Positions 13,967 through 23,157 are shown, counted from the first letter of the stretch. The stretch is 40,041 nucleotides of DNA from Candidatus Poseidonia sp. (GCA_030827475.1 JAUREJ010000001.1:1-40041); one strand, 5' to 3'. Notes: generated by a model not told the origin, from the letters alone. Numbers and translations are program-made.

Positions 13967-16900
13967 TCACTGCATCCCGAACCGGTCAAGCGACTCGCCG
14001 TCTTGCCCTCCCTGTCGGCGGTTCATCAGGCCCAAAACAACGAGAGCGCCCAACAAAAGGAGGCCGCCAAGGACGGTGACCAAAACGGTGTTTGAGGAGG
14101 CACCCCCTTCACCTGAGCCGCTCCCGTCCACCAACTGTATGGCGACCGAAGTGGTGTTCATTTCTCCGTACGCATCAAAACTCCGAACGCTCACTTCATG
14201 CGTGCCGAGCGGCGTCCCATCACGTATGGAAAGCACCACGGAATACACGCCATCTCCGGCCGTCAAATCACCGCCGGAGCGACCGTCATCGTGCATCGCC
14301 GTCCACGAACTTTGGCCGAGGGGAGCGTAGACGCCCAAATCGATTTGAACGCGTTCAATGCCGTCTGGATCGGTCACGACGACCGTAAAGACAGCGGTTT
14401 CCTCGGGGTTTTTCTCAACCGTGAGGGGCAACGCTTCCATCACAGGTCGGTCGTTCAGCACCTCGATTTCGATGGGGTTCTCCGAGGCCACGGTAACGTG
14501 ATGGGGGCCTTGGAGAGAATCCCCAACTTCGCCATCGGGTTGCGTGAAGGTTTGGTAACGTTCGCTGGCTCCCAAACTGTCCTCAACCACCACCGTGACG
14601 GTCTGAACCCCCGGCGAGAAGCCAAGTGGAAGCGGCACCATGGCCGTCCAAACACCGTCCGTAGCCGTCAAGTCCACCAGCGTGCCTGCGTACATGCGAA
14701 GGTCCAACTGGACCTTTGAAACACCGTGGCCATCGTAAGCACGGGCGTTCACCACGGTGGATTGACCGCGTTCAAGCGATGCGGGGGCAAACTCAACCGA
14801 CAGCAGGCGAGGCGCTTGGTTGAGGACCGTGATCGACCCTTCCTCGGTGCTTACCGAACCAAAACTGTCCGTGGCCGTAACGTTCACCGAGTAAACACCG
14901 ACTTCAAGCCCCGTGACACGCAGCGTGGTGGTGTAGACATCGTCACCGATGCTTAGATCACCGTCAAGTCCCCGGTCGTTGAGTTGAAGGATGCCCAAAC
15001 CGACGTTGCCGGCATCAGCGGTGACCTCTACCACGTTCCATTCCGTATCGGTGACGCTCACCTCAAAATGAGCGAGGCTGCCGCCTTCCCCAAGGACCAG
15101 ACCTTCACGAAGGCCGATTCCAGCAATCGCCGGCGGGTTATTTTCGTCCTCACTCACGATTTCGGGTGAAAGAACCCGGTCGAGGTGCTGTGTTTCTTGA
15201 ACCGAAATGCTTTCACCGTTGGCGCCGAAGGGAAGGCTCAGGTTGCGCTCAACGTTAGAAAGCAAGCCTGACAAGGGGCCTACAGAGACCACGGATCCAA
15301 AGGCCGTCCCCGATTCGCCTGAGCCCCCGTATGTCCCGCTCCACTCGATCACCGTCAAGTTGTGGCCGTCTCGTGCATCGATGGCGGTTCCCCCCGCAAG
15401 CACTGAAAGCGACATCCCGTCTTGCTGATTGAGCAGCAAGCGGTCGTTGGTCGCCATCGGAATGGGCATGAAACCGGTTTCCCGACCGACCGTGACGTCA
15501 CCAAGGCCTTCCTCGGAGACCGGTGCCGTAGGGTCCTGTTGCACCGGGCTGTTGTCGGGGAAGGATTCGCCTTCAGATGCATCCGGACCGGTTTCCCGCC
15601 ACACCAAGCGAACCGTCCGGTTGCCCCAATCGGACTGAACTGCCTGATAGTCCCACGTTTGGTTGTGGGTAGCGCCGATTCCTGCGCCGTCAAAGAAATT
15701 CCCACCGTTCACCCCGGTGATGTTGAACCAAGACTCTTGGAAGATGACGTTGACGAGGAAGGATTCACCCGTTGCGTTGGCTTGCATGCCCGTGGTCTCA
15801 ATGCCACGCACGACTCCAAAGGAGCCTTGCACATCTCCCGTCAGCACCCCGTCAACGTGGAGGTCATCAACCGTCGTGATGCCGTTCTCGATTTTTGTGT
15901 GCAGGTCCAGAATGGTCCCGTTCACCTGCACGGAAGCGTTCTCTTCTTCACCCTCAAACCCAAAGGTACCGTCGCCGTAGAGTTCCTCCAGGTGCTCGGT
16001 GCGGACGCCGTTTTCCCACCGCTCCAGCGAAATGAAGCCGTCCAATTCGACGTCCAATCGGGTGCCGTCTTCAACGAGCACGAAATCAGCCATGGCCTCG
16101 AAAGCGGTGTGTTGAAGCAAGCGTTCTCCGTTGACATCGTGATATTCGAAGAAGAACACGGCGAGTTCGCCATCGATGTTCAACGAACTGTTCTCCGCCC
16201 CGTCCTCTGTGACATTCAGGCTGCCCGTCGCTTCGAGCAGCAAGCGCTCACCGACGATGCCGTTCACCAACGAACGGTTGAGAAGGGCTTGGGAGACATC
16301 GGCGTGGACCACCGTTTCCATCTCCCCGTCGATCACCGTGGTTTGAAGAGAGCCGAAACCGCGAGCATCGAACACCTGATGCGTCAGGATTCCTGCAACG
16401 AGCGTTTCGTTCTTCCAGACTTGCGTGAGGACCAAATCGAGGTCCGTTTCACCCTCTCGTGTGGTCTCGAGAGTTTGGAACGTGCCGTTGCCCAGTTCCC
16501 AAGAAGAGAGCACTTCGCCAACGCGTTGCTGCCAGCCCTGCCCGGTAAAACCCAAAGCAAAACGTTGCGGACCTGAGCCGTTGTCGTAGACTTGTTCAAG
16601 CGACCATGAACTCGTGAGCATCACTTCGTGGTCATCCATCGGTTGGTTCCAAACCCCCACCGTCAATTCACGGCTGTGGATGACATCAACCGGACTTCCG
16701 TCCCGAGAGGTGACGTGCGCATCCAGCACGATGCGATCGCCCCAAACCAACGAGGTGTTGAAGGTCGCAAGTGCGGTTCGCATCCCGTCATCGCTATCCC
16801 ATTCAAGCACGTAGGAAGTGGGAAGCAGCGTATCGTTTCGGCGGTGTTCCATGGACAGGTTGACCTGGTAAGAAGCGTTGTCTGCAAACGAGAGCAAGTA

Positions 16901-17050
16901 AGCGTGCGCCATCCCGTCTCCACTGGCTTCCAACCAGTGAACACGAATCTCAAGGCTGATCTCCGTGGCTTCGTTGGCATGAACGGGAAGCGTCGAGAAG
17001 AGCAAAACTGCACACAGGGCTAACGTGAGCAACGGTCGGACGGTTTTCAT
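13967..17050 (-). CDS. large surface protein with Ig-like domains and a C-terminal membrane anchor
   Basis: A 1027-residue protein with a signal peptide (a basic start, a hydrophobic stretch, and likely cleavage after VHANEA). The first 550 residues are beta-rich with many Asn-X-Ser/Thr sequons. Residues of about 640-950 hold three Ig-like modules with the recurring pattern DxxxxDLxAGDGVY or a close variant, followed by VxVxDSxG-type ends, as in choice-of-anchor or bacterial Ig-like domains. A Gly/Ser linker, one hydrophobic helix (about 993-1015) and a short charged tail anchor it to the membrane. It is probably a glycosylated cell-surface protein for adhesion or substrate capture; the N-terminal part matches nothing I know. 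The start lies 51 bases after the deoxyhypusine synthase stop. Confidence 0.8.
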   Translation of the reverse strand: MKTVRPLLTLALCAVLLFSTLPVHANEATEISLEIRVHWLEASGDGMAHAYLLSFADNASYQVNLSMEHRRNDTLLPTSYVLEWDSDDGMRTALATFNTSLVWGDRIVLDAHVTSRDGSPVDVIHSRELTVGVWNQPMDDHEVMLTSSWSLEQVYDNGSGPQRFALGFTGQGWQQRVGEVLSSWELGNGTFQTLETTREGETDLDLVLTQVWKNETLVAGILTHQVFDARGFGSLQTTVIDGEMETVVHADVSQALLNRSLVNGIVGERLLLEATGSLNVTEDGAENSSLNIDGELAVFFFEYHDVNGERLLQHTAFEAMADFVLVEDGTRLDVELDGFISLERWENGVRTEHLEELYGDGTFGFEGEEENASVQVNGTILDLHTKIENGITTVDDLHVDGVLTGDVQGSFGVVRGIETTGMQANATGESFLVNVIFQESWFNITGVNGGNFFDGAGIGATHNQTWDYQAVQSDWGNRTVRLVWRETGPDASEGESFPDNSPVQQDPTAPVSEEGLGDVTVGRETGFMPIPMATNDRLLLNQQDGMSLSVLAGGTAIDARDGHNLTVIEWSGTYGGSGESGTAFGSVVSVGPLSGLLSNVERNLSLPFGANGESISVQETQHLDRVLSPEIVSEDENNPPAIAGIGLREGLVLGEGGSLAHFEVSVTDTEWNVVEVTADAGNVGLGILQLNDRGLDGDLSIGDDVYTTTLRVTGLEVGVYSVNVTATDSFGSVSTEEGSITVLNQAPRLLSVEFAPASLERGQSTVVNARAYDGHGVSKVQLDLRMYAGTLVDLTATDGVWTAMVPLPLGFSPGVQTVTVVVEDSLGASERYQTFTQPDGEVGDSLQGPHHVTVASENPIEIEVLNDRPVMEALPLTVEKNPEETAVFTVVVTDPDGIERVQIDLGVYAPLGQSSWTAMHDDGRSGGDLTAGDGVYSVVLSIRDGTPLGTHEVSVRSFDAYGEMNTTSVAIQLVDGSGSGEGGASSNTVLVTVLGGLLLLGALVVLGLMNRRQGGQDGESLDRFGMQ

Positions 17051-17101
17051 GGTGAGAATCCTGAGGCGGTCCCCTTCAAGACTTTGGGGAGATTGCGCCC
17101 C

Positions 17102-18061
17102 TCAGAGGTCCAAAACATAGCCAAACATCAGCGGCAAAACGATGCTGGCGTCGCTTTGGATGTTGAAGCGAGGCGTTGCTGCACTGAGTTTGCCCCACGT
17201 GATTTTTTCGTTCGGTGGTGCCCCTGAATATCCGCCGTAGGAGGCGGTTGCGTCGGTGATTTGAGCAAACCAAGCCCACAGCGGGACATCGGTTTCACCA
17301 AGGTCTTGGTGCAACAAAGGGACAACGCAGATTGGGAAGTCGCCGGCGATTCCTCCACCTGCTTGAAGGAAGGCCAACGGATGAGCGGTTGAGCGGTAGA
17401 ACGTCATCAGTTCGGTCATGTAGTGAACGCCGCCCAAAACCGCACTCGGGTTGACCACGCCCTCCGAACAACGAGCTGCAAAGATGTTGCCGAGGGTTGA
17501 ATCCTCCCATCCAGGGACGAAGAGGGGCAGGTCAACCTCTGCCGCTGCAAGCAACCAGGAGTTCTCTGGGTCGGCTTGGTAGGCGTCTTCAAGCGCGCCC
17601 GTAGCGAGCAGACGGTAGAGGTAACGATGGGGCAGGTGCGATGCATCGTCATCTGAAGCCTCTTTCCAAAGACGAAGAACCTCGTGTTCGATCGCTCGTA
17701 TGGCTTCCTCCTCTGGAATGCACGTGTCGGTGACGCGATTGAGATGTCGAGCCAGCAAATCTTCCTCATCGCTTGGAGCGAGATCTTCGTAATGCGGCAC
17801 CCGGACATAATGGTCGTGAGCCACCAGATTGAAAACGTCCTCTTCGAGGTTGGCGCCCGTGCATGAGATGGCTGCAACGTGGCCTGAGCGAATCATTTCG
17901 GCGAGGCTACGACCGATTTCAGCGGTGCTCATGGCGCCCGCCAAGGTGAGGAAGATTTTTGCCTCGGATTGCAGCATGTTCACCAACGATTCGCTGGCAC
18001 GCTGGACGGTTCCGGCGTTGAAGTGGCGGTAGTGTTCGTTGACGAAGTCACGAACACCCAT
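17102..18061 (-). CDS. dhs: deoxyhypusine synthase family protein
   Basis: A 319-residue enzyme of the deoxyhypusine synthase family, which moves the aminobutyl group of spermidine to a lysine of initiation factor aIF5A using NAD. Family marks include LTLAGAMSTAEIG near residue 40, CTGANLEEDVFN, an NPSAVLGG segment, FLQAGGGIAGDFP, and the C-terminal EKITWGK with the catalytic lysine (Lys291), then SDASIVLPL. The catalytic lysine is therefore present. Four bases separate it from the AdoMet decarboxylase stop, so it is the last gene of an operon with agmatinase and AdoMet decarboxylase. Some family members act on other acceptors (homospermidine synthase type), but the neighbours favour polyamine/hypusine metabolism. 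Confidence 0.9.
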   Translation of the reverse strand: MGVRDFVNEHYRHFNAGTVQRASESLVNMLQSEAKIFLTLAGAMSTAEIGRSLAEMIRSGHVAAISCTGANLEEDVFNLVAHDHYVRVPHYEDLAPSDEEDLLARHLNRVTDTCIPEEEAIRAIEHEVLRLWKEASDDDASHLPHRYLYRLLATGALEDAYQADPENSWLLAAAEVDLPLFVPGWEDSTLGNIFAARCSEGVVNPSAVLGGVHYMTELMTFYRSTAHPLAFLQAGGGIAGDFPICVVPLLHQDLGETDVPLWAWFAQITDATASYGGYSGAPPNEKITWGKLSAATPRFNIQSDASIVLPLMFGYVLDL

Positions 18062-18065
18062 ATGA

Positions 18066-18452
18066 TCACGCCTCAGTCAAGAATCGGTTTACGCGGTCTC
18101 GGCGTACCAAATGCAATTCCGAAGCACCTTCCATCAACGCATGATGGATGAAGTCTGCAATCTGCCCAGGGTCGGTGTCACCGCAGGTGAAGCAGTCCAA
18201 GGCAAGCATGCCTCGGTCAGCATAGTGGTGAGCCGTAACGTGGCTTTCATCGATGAGCACCACGGCTGCGAACCCGGGAGGAGAGGTTGATCCGTCAAAA
18301 GCGACGACGCGAGAGTGAACTTCCGTCGCAGGACTTTGGGCGACGGCTTCCCTCATAACGGAAAGCACCCAATCCGGAGCATTTTCATCTTCAAAAAAGG
18401 CACCCGTGTAGTCTACGAAGACATGGGCACCTCGAATTCGGTGTGCAGCCAT
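18066..18452 (-). CDS. speH: S-adenosylmethionine decarboxylase proenzyme
   Basis: A 128-residue pyruvoyl enzyme that decarboxylates S-adenosylmethionine to supply aminopropyl groups for spermidine. The self-cleavage site is in IDESHVTAHH: cleavage before Ser70 would make the pyruvoyl group, with His71 and the later FTCGDT cysteine conserved as in the short SpeH class. The start at MAAHRIRG is supported by AGGGTGAT just upstream; an in-frame ATG at 18479 would add nine residues. It lies between agmatinase (34 bases upstream) and deoxyhypusine synthase (4 bases downstream). The spermidine synthase needed to use its product is not in the window. Confidence 0.93.
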   Translation of the reverse strand: MAAHRIRGAHVFVDYTGAFFEDENAPDWVLSVMREAVAQSPATEVHSRVVAFDGSTSPPGFAAVVLIDESHVTAHHYADRGMLALDCFTCGDTDPGQIADFIHHALMEGASELHLVRRDRVNRFLTEA

Positions 18453-18485
18453 GGTATCACCCTGCGCTCCGCCGGACACTTCCGC

Positions 18486-19505
18486 TTAAGAACGTGCCGA
18501 AAGTGTTACTCCCTTTGCTTCTGAAAAAAAGGTGGACGGCGCTTCATCCGAGCTTGTTTTTTCCCGATGAAGCCAGCGGCCCTCCCGCCGAGCCAAAAGG
18601 TGGCAAGCAAGCATTTTCGTCGCCAAACACGCAGCGGTGAATTGGGTTAATGGCGTTCCCTCTTGTGCAACGATTTCGTTGACATCGGCGCTGATGACCG
18701 TTGCGTTGGGGTTAGCAAACAAGGTCTCAATGGTCTCGACAGCTTGCCAATAGGACAACCCTCCGGGGACAGGAGTTCCGGTTGCAGGAACGAGCGCTCC
18801 ATCCAATCCGTCGATGTCCAAAGTCAAGTGAACAGGACCCTGAATCGCTGCGAGCGCGTGAAGCCAGCCTTGCCATGCATCGCCACCGGTGTGGGGGTGT
18901 TGGGTGTCTTTGGCGAAAAACGTCGTGATGCGATCGTCTTCCTCTATACGGACCGATTCCTCGAGCGAGTAGGCCCGTATTCCTGCTTGAAGCAGGCGAC
19001 CGACGCCGACATCCAAACTTCGCGAGGCGGCGCATGCGTGTGAAAACACCTCACCGTCAAGTTCAGATCTCAAGTCTGCATGGGCGTCGAGTTGCACGAC
19101 GGTCAACCGCGACAAGTCACCGTCGACCAAAGGATGCATCCGAGCGGCACGCACGAGCGCTGGGAGAATCCCGTGCTCGCCACCCAAAGCAAGTGGAAAG
19201 ACCGACCCGTCATAGAAAGGTTGCACATGGTCGACCATCTCGTCCAGTTGGCCGTGAAGCGTCGGTGCCGAACCCTCCCAAACGGGCAGGGTTTTGAAAC
19301 GGCATCCGTCGGGCAGATCTGCACCGAGCGTTGCATCAAACAATTCCACCTGGCCGCTGGCTTCCACGCAAGCAGCAGGACCGTCAACCGCACCGGTTCC
19401 GTACGAAGTCGTAAGCTCATAGGCCAGCGGTATCACGACGACGTCAGGTTTGCCTTCGCCTTGGGGCAGACCGAGGAACTGGCCCTCCTCAAAATCCGCT
19501 GACAT
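18486..19505 (-). CDS. speB: agmatinase/arginase family ureohydrolase (probable agmatinase)
   Basis: A 339-residue Mn-dependent ureohydrolase, probably splitting agmatine into putrescine and urea. The metal-site motifs are GGEHG (the first His), LDAHADLR (Asp, His, Asp), and LDIDGLDG followed by ATGTPVPGGL (two Asp). The catalytic-region Glu appears in ADVNEI. GGEHG instead of GGDHS, and the missing Pro after the DxDxxD motif, are mild deviations. I start at MSADFEEG (19505); ATGs at 19532 and 19535 are in frame. It opens the polyamine/hypusine operon, with speH and the deoxyhypusine synthase gene downstream, which favours agmatinase over arginase. It diverges from the gene starting near 19679 across an AT-rich promoter region. 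Confidence 0.88.
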   Translation of the reverse strand: MSADFEEGQFLGLPQGEGKPDVVVIPLAYELTTSYGTGAVDGPAACVEASGQVELFDATLGADLPDGCRFKTLPVWEGSAPTLHGQLDEMVDHVQPFYDGSVFPLALGGEHGILPALVRAARMHPLVDGDLSRLTVVQLDAHADLRSELDGEVFSHACAASRSLDVGVGRLLQAGIRAYSLEESVRIEEDDRITTFFAKDTQHPHTGGDAWQGWLHALAAIQGPVHLTLDIDGLDGALVPATGTPVPGGLSYWQAVETIETLFANPNATVISADVNEIVAQEGTPLTQFTAACLATKMLACHLLARREGRWLHREKTSSDEAPSTFFSEAKGVTLSARS

Positions 19506-19602
19506 GGGTGAATGGTGCGGCAAACCCTTCATCATCCTGCCGATGGACAACAAAGCCCGAAAGCAGGGCTCAATGCACCGATTCCATGAAATTCGGTGGA
19601 AC

Positions 19603-19629
19603 ACTTAATATGGGTTGGCGACCAATATA
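19603..19629. promoter_or_regulatory. divergent AT-rich promoter region
   Basis: Two AT boxes stand out: TTAATATG (CATATTAA on the minus strand), suitably placed to drive the agmatinase operon leftward, and AATATA at 19624-19629, suitably placed to drive the gene at 19679 rightward. Neighbouring sequence is much richer in GC. This is assignment by position and composition only. Confidence 0.4.
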
Positions 19630-19678
19630 CATTAGCAAGAGCGGCGAGGATATCGGCCGACTCACTGGGGAAATCAGC

Positions 19679-20098
19679 ATGGGAATGACGCTCGCAGAAC
19701 TCACACGTGCAATTCAACAGCACATTGACGAAAACATGGACGCAGAGGTTGCGCAGGGTATGGCAGAACACGCTTTGGGGTTCTTTGGCTTCTACAATCG
19801 CATCATTGACAATGCGCTTGAACCGACCGACCGTAACTTGTTTTACATGTTCCAAGATTACGATTTGCTCACGACCGAATCCGAAGAAACCACGTTGTGG
19901 GACGGACGGGAATGGCGCATTCACTATTGGAAGTTCAAACCGGACCTGCGAGACCGTGTGGAAGCCTACATGCAACGCAGCCTCCAGGAAGATGATGCTG
20001 ACCCCTTCGCAGACATTTACGCTGGAGACGGAGCAAGCATCTGGACAAGAGAGGGCGAAAAGGTCGCGAACCCCAACGCGTTCACCTCCGACTGGTGA
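19679..20098 (+). CDS. conserved archaeal small protein (possibly DUF6015)
   Basis: A 139-residue acidic soluble protein beginning MGMTLAEL. It has two N-terminal helices, an FFGFYNRIIDN segment, LFYMFQDYDLLTTE, and a TLWDGREWRIHYW segment typical of a small winged-helix-like wing. It recalls the euryarchaeal DUF6015 family, a recollection I cannot check. The frame is open from 19508, with upstream ATGs at 19586 and 19610. I prefer 19679 because 19610-19670 contains TATA-like sequence and rare codons (ATA), and the family-like part begins at MTLAEL. A Thr/Ser-poor acidic tail ends the protein. It is followed by the carboxypeptidase gene after 48 bases. Confidence 0.65.
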   Translation: MGMTLAELTRAIQQHIDENMDAEVAQGMAEHALGFFGFYNRIIDNALEPTDRNLFYMFQDYDLLTTESEETTLWDGREWRIHYWKFKPDLRDRVEAYMQRSLQEDDADPFADIYAGDGASIWTREGEKVANPNAFTSDW

Positions 20099-20146
20099 AG
20101 CCCGTTGGATGCAAGCGTTTTTCATTGGCGTGAACGACGGGAAACC

Positions 20147-21538
20147 ATGCGAGTGGCCATCGGTTTGGTTGTTTGCATGGTGCTCGCCAGTATTCCAACG
20201 ACGGCTGCCCAACCCATTGTGGATGACAACGCTGCTTGGCCTGGCGACCCTGTTGATAGCCACGTTCATCTGACTTGGGCCGCACTGACGCTTGACGTGA
20301 ACGACTGGGCCAGTGAGCATCCAGACATCGTTGACCTCACCACCGCCGGGACCTCTGAGCTCGGCAAAACACTCTGGGTTGTGCGCCTCTCCGATTGGTC
20401 AATGGAGACCAAGCCGAACGGCTCGGCCAAAGAAATCGTGTACATTGACGGCGGGCACCACGGCAACGAATACCTCGGCACCGCCTTGGCCTACTTAACA
20501 GCAAAATGGTACATCAACGCCTGGAGCGAAGGGAACGAGGAAGCGGTTCAAGTGCTTCAGAGCACCGAACTTCACATCCTCATCATGCTCAACCCCGACG
20601 GGAACGATATCGATACCCGCTGGAACATCAACCAGGTCGACCTCAATCGAAATTACGACCACTACTGGAACACCTGCCCCACCACCCAACCCGGCTCGAG
20701 CGCTTTCAGCGAATCGGAAACCGCCTCCAACTCGGCCTACATGAACGAGTTCGTGGTCGACGCCGACCTGTATGTGACCATGCACACCGGGGTGTGGATC
20801 ATGCTCTACCCCTGGGGGAAATGGCCGGATCAACCGCCCGACTGGGAATTGTTCTGGGGCATTCGGGACGAAGTTCACGCCACCGTCTCCGACATTCCGA
20901 TTCAAAACGCGAACCAAGGCCTCTATCCGAACTGCGGCACCAGCCGGGACTACGGCTACGGCGTCATGGGATTCCCAACCTTCACCTTCGAGACGGACGA
21001 CGAACAATTTGTCCCGGGAAGCTTTGAGAACCTCAACGAACGCTTGGGCGAAGAAATGGACGTCATGCGATACCTCATCAACAAGGTCTGGTATTGGCGA
21101 GCCCGCCTTGACGTCCAATCCCTTGAAATCAGCCAAGATTCGGTTGAACTCACGGTCTTCAACCACGGCATGGCCTCCACCTCGAACGCCAGTTTGGAAT
21201 ACCTCAACGGAGAAGGGGATGTGGTTTGGGCATCGCCTCCGTTCGGCGTCAATGCGACCAACAGCAGCACTGTTCAATTCGTTGCAAAGTCGTCAACGTT
21301 CGTGGACGGAGGTTCGTGGAATTTGAACTACCAAAAGCGAGTCATCACCGCGTCGGTTTGGGTCAACGAAAGCGTCGATATCCAGCCCCTCTACGTCGAC
21401 GATGACGGAGGCGATCGCTTTCTCATCGGGTTCGGCATGTTCAACCCCATGAGCACCCTTCTGGCCATGGTCGGAGTAAGCGCTTGGATGCAACGCAGAA
21501 CCGGCATCCATGTCGACGAAGAAGAAGCTGTTGTGTGA
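20147..21538 (+). CDS. secreted, membrane-anchored M14 zinc carboxypeptidase
   Basis: A 463-residue protein with a signal peptide (hydrophobic residues 3-20, cleavage near TTAAQP). The peptidase M14 domain (about 35-310) has the zinc motif HGNE (His105, Glu108), NPDGND, VDLNRNYDHYW with the substrate-binding Asn-Arg, a downstream zinc His in TMHTG, and the catalytic Glu region TFTFETDDE. A beta-sandwich of about 100 residues with Asn-X-Ser/Thr sequons follows, then a hydrophobic segment near 435-452 and an acidic tail, so the enzyme probably sits outside the cell anchored at its C-terminus. It would trim C-terminal residues from external peptides. The start at MRVAIGLV is chosen because it begins the signal peptide. 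Confidence 0.88.
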   Translation: MRVAIGLVVCMVLASIPTTAAQPIVDDNAAWPGDPVDSHVHLTWAALTLDVNDWASEHPDIVDLTTAGTSELGKTLWVVRLSDWSMETKPNGSAKEIVYIDGGHHGNEYLGTALAYLTAKWYINAWSEGNEEAVQVLQSTELHILIMLNPDGNDIDTRWNINQVDLNRNYDHYWNTCPTTQPGSSAFSESETASNSAYMNEFVVDADLYVTMHTGVWIMLYPWGKWPDQPPDWELFWGIRDEVHATVSDIPIQNANQGLYPNCGTSRDYGYGVMGFPTFTFETDDEQFVPGSFENLNERLGEEMDVMRYLINKVWYWRARLDVQSLEISQDSVELTVFNHGMASTSNASLEYLNGEGDVVWASPPFGVNATNSSTVQFVAKSSTFVDGGSWNLNYQKRVITASVWVNESVDIQPLYVDDDGGDRFLIGFGMFNPMSTLLAMVGVSAWMQRRTGIHVDEEEAVV

Positions 21539-21614
21539 CCCTTCATCTGAACCTCATGCGATGAACGAGAGTGTCTGCACCGTGGGTTGATTCCTGACGA
21601 AAGCGAAAGGAACA

Positions 21615-21636
21615 CCCCCAAGGGTTGAAGTGGGGG
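21615..21636 (+). promoter_or_regulatory. G/C hairpin upstream of the M17 aminopeptidase gene
   Basis: CCCCCA and TGGGGG pair perfectly across a 10-base loop, about 28 bases before the ATG at 21664 (coordinates accurate to about one base). It could end the upstream carboxypeptidase transcript or shape the leader; no T-run follows. The rest of the 125-base gap shows nothing else. Confidence 0.25.
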
Positions 21637-21663
21637 AAATCATTGGTCCTCAACGGTGAACCC

Positions 21664-23157
21664 ATGCAAGTGACCATCAGTTCAGGAAACAACATCAACG
21701 GAACGCTCGTTCTTCCGTTGTTCGAAGGCGAAGAAGCACTCCCGGAATCCGTTGAAGGCATTCCGAGTTCGCTCAAGAGCCAAATCAACGTCGTCCTCGG
21801 CGACGGCGACTTCAAAGCAAAAGCCAACGCAACGATGACCTTGTTGGGAACCGATGGCGGCAAAGCCATCCTCATCGGCTTGGGCAAGCAAGCCAAAGCC
21901 GATGCACACACCTACAGAGAAGGTGGCGCCACCGTGGTGGCCTCGTTGAAGAAAGTCCACGGCAATGAATTGACCGTGGTCTTCCACGACGCCGACGTGA
22001 AGAACATGGCAGCTTTTGCCGAGGGCATGATGCTGCGAAACTACAGTTACGACGACTACAAACAAGTTGATGAGGACGACGAAAAGCCAGCTCTGGCCGC
22101 TCGGATCAACTGCAGCGAAGCCAACGCCACCGCGTTGTCGAAGGCCGTTGAGCGAGCAGCCGCTATCGCAAGCGGCGTACACCTTTCCCGAGACCTCGGC
22201 AATTGCCCCCCCAACGACATGTACCCGATGGCGTTCGCCCTCAAGGCTGAGGAGTGGGCCAAGGCCTACGACAACGTCAAGGTGGAAATCATCGATTACG
22301 AATCCGCAAAACGCCAAGGTATGGGCGGATTGGTCGCCGTCGGCATGGGCTCGGCCCGAAAACCCTGCATGGTCATCTTCACGCTGAACGGCGACCAAAA
22401 AGGCCGTTACCCCGTGCTCGTCGGCAAAGGCATCACCTTTGATACCGGGGGCATTTCCCTCAAACCCGGAGCCAACATGGACGAAATGAAGTACGACATG
22501 GGCGGTTCAGCCACCGTCTTCGGCACCATGGAAGCCCTCGCAGCCAGCGGCTACGGTGGAAAAGTGGTCGGCATCACCTGCATGGCAGAAAACATGCCCT
22601 CCTCGAACGCTCAACGACCCGGCGACGTCATCACGACCCTCTCGGGCAAGACCATCGAGGTGCTCAACACCGACGCAGAAGGGCGCCTCGTCCTCTCCGA
22701 CGGTTTGTGGAAGGCCGGAACCGACTTTGACCCCGAGTACATCATCGACTTTGCGACCCTAACGGGCGCGTGCGTGGTTGCGCTCGGCCACGAAGCCACC
22801 GGCCTATGGTCCAACGACGACGACTTCCGTACCCGCATTCACGAGGCCGGAAACGACGTTGGTGAACTCGCATGGCCCATGCCGCTTCTGCCCGCCTTTG
22901 AGAAGGAAATGACCGATTCCAAGATCGCCGACACCCGTAATTTGGGCGCTGGACGCTGGGGGGGCGCCAACACGGCCGCTGCCTTCCTCAAGCAGTTTGT
23001 CCCCAAGCGTGGCGAGGGCGACGATGCCGAACAAATCACATGGGCTCACATGGACATCGCTGGAACCTATTGGGGCGCCAAGACAAACAAGATGGTCGGC
23101 CACGGCGCCACGGGCATCCACGTTCGAACCATGGTCCGCCTGATCACCGGCGAGTGA
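21664..23157 (+). CDS. pepA: leucyl aminopeptidase (M17 family, PepA-like)
   Basis: A 497-residue cytosolic aminopeptidase with two metal ions in the active site, releasing N-terminal residues from peptides. The N-terminal macro-like domain is weakly conserved. The catalytic half shows VGKGITFDTGGISLKP (lysine and aspartate ligands), MKYDMGGSATV, and the family signature NTDAEGRLVLSDGL near residue 335, with the bicarbonate-binding Arg. Length is usual for the family. The start at ATG 21664 is set by GGTGA four bases upstream; a TTG at 21625 is in frame but lacks support. With the secreted M14 enzyme just upstream it suggests a peptide-degradation pair, external then internal, though the 125-base gap leaves cotranscription open. 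Confidence 0.93.
   Translation: MQVTISSGNNINGTLVLPLFEGEEALPESVEGIPSSLKSQINVVLGDGDFKAKANATMTLLGTDGGKAILIGLGKQAKADAHTYREGGATVVASLKKVHGNELTVVFHDADVKNMAAFAEGMMLRNYSYDDYKQVDEDDEKPALAARINCSEANATALSKAVERAAAIASGVHLSRDLGNCPPNDMYPMAFALKAEEWAKAYDNVKVEIIDYESAKRQGMGGLVAVGMGSARKPCMVIFTLNGDQKGRYPVLVGKGITFDTGGISLKPGANMDEMKYDMGGSATVFGTMEALAASGYGGKVVGITCMAENMPSSNAQRPGDVITTLSGKTIEVLNTDAEGRLVLSDGLWKAGTDFDPEYIIDFATLTGACVVALGHEATGLWSNDDDFRTRIHEAGNDVGELAWPMPLLPAFEKEMTDSKIADTRNLGAGRWGGANTAAAFLKQFVPKRGEGDDAEQITWAHMDIAGTYWGAKTNKMVGHGATGIHVRTMVRLITGE

Noticed and set aside
15422-16576. Plus-strand open frame of 384 codons inside the large surface protein gene
   Set aside because: It lies fully antisense to a clear signal-peptide and Ig-domain protein and has no recognisable domain.
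17070-17090. TCCCC/GGGGA hairpin between the deoxyhypusine synthase and surface protein genes
   Set aside because: Only five pairs with an 11-base loop and no T-run; too weak to list as a terminator.
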